Assembly: GCA_017880705.1 (NCBI GenBank)
Contig: JADGRS010000244.1
Location: forward strand, 1 to 5,421
Direction of reading: 5' to 3'
DNA length: 5,421 nucleotides
Source: Burkholderiales bacterium
GTDB taxonomy: Bacteria > Pseudomonadota > Gammaproteobacteria > Burkholderiales > Usitatibacteraceae
The notes beneath the pieces were generated by a model. That model did not search any database. It was not told where the DNA came from and worked only from the letters and a program-made list of their open reading frames with translations. The position numbers and the translations under genes are program-made. Within the stretch, counting starts at the first letter, position 1. Every line of letters begins with the position of its first letter. Below are positions 5,421 through 5,421 of the stretch, one piece after another.

Positions 5421-5421
5421 C
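5363..5421 (-). repeat. 59-bp inverted repeat, copy B (probable chimeric junction)
   Basis: The reverse complement of these last 59 bases equals 4473-4531 without a mismatch. It interrupts sigma-factor coding sequence with hydrolase-derived sequence in the wrong frame. The sequence at the join, CGCGCGCTGG, also fits a normal sigma reading (Asp-Arg-Ala-Leu), so about 10 bases of microhomology may have mediated a template switch or a false assembly join. Confidence 0.9.

Noticed and set aside
4473..5421. Invertible DNA switch bounded by the 59-bp inverted repeats
   Set aside because: Inversion would fuse hydrolase and sigma coding sequences out of frame, there is no recombinase or promoter layout to suggest a switch, and the terminal copy disrupts the sigma gene. 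A chimeric join explains it better.
1..5421. CRISPR array, tRNA or rRNA gene, phage or defence genes
   Set aside because: No regularly spaced repeats or RNA-gene signatures were seen, and all coding space is accounted for by ordinary chromosomal genes.

Overview
The window is a GC-rich (roughly two-thirds G+C), tightly packed bacterial segment. Codon use and gene content suggest a betaproteobacterium: an AlgR/LytTR-type two-component pair, a CamH-like gamma-carbonic anhydrase, and a [2Fe-2S] thioredoxin-like ferredoxin next to a COG2945-type hydrolase. That placement rests on remembered gene neighbourhoods, not on a search. Both ends cut through genes, so this looks like a fragment or a whole short contig.

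Layout on the + strand: (i) 2-1153, the 3' part of a LytS/AlgZ-type histidine kinase that has an unusual membrane domain after its ATPase domain; (ii) 1161-1907, its LytTR response regulator; (iii) 1909-1990, a perfect 28-bp-arm palindrome with a nested hairpin, the only real intergenic element; (iv) 2007-2525 gamma-carbonic anhydrase, overlapping by ATGA with (v) 2522-3565, a VanZ-family membrane protein; (vi) 3575-3883 [2Fe-2S] ferredoxin, abutting (vii) 3884-4537, a small alpha/beta hydrolase. On the - strand a second unit runs toward them: the C-terminal end of an RNA polymerase sigma factor (5211 to the window end) overlapping by ATGA with a four-helix membrane protein (5214-4534). The two convergent units share one CTAG as both stop codons.

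How the genes fit together: kinase and regulator form one signalling pair. Carbonic anhydrase with VanZ, and ferredoxin with hydrolase, look like two short co-transcribed pairs, but no shared pathway can be read from the sequence. The sigma factor and membrane protein look like a sigma/membrane-partner module. Three + strand genes (regulator, carbonic anhydrase, ferredoxin) have a NATAAT box 6-8 nt before their ATG and no Shine-Dalgarno, which suggests leaderless transcripts. The hydrolase and the - strand membrane protein instead have clear Shine-Dalgarno sites.

The last 59 bases of the window are an exact inverted copy of the 3' end of the hydrolase gene (4473-4531). They replace the expected sigma-factor sequence, so the end of the window is most likely a chimeric or mis-assembled junction and should not be trusted. 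No CRISPR array, tRNA, rRNA or transposase gene was seen, and no gene-free stretch is longer than about 100 bases.
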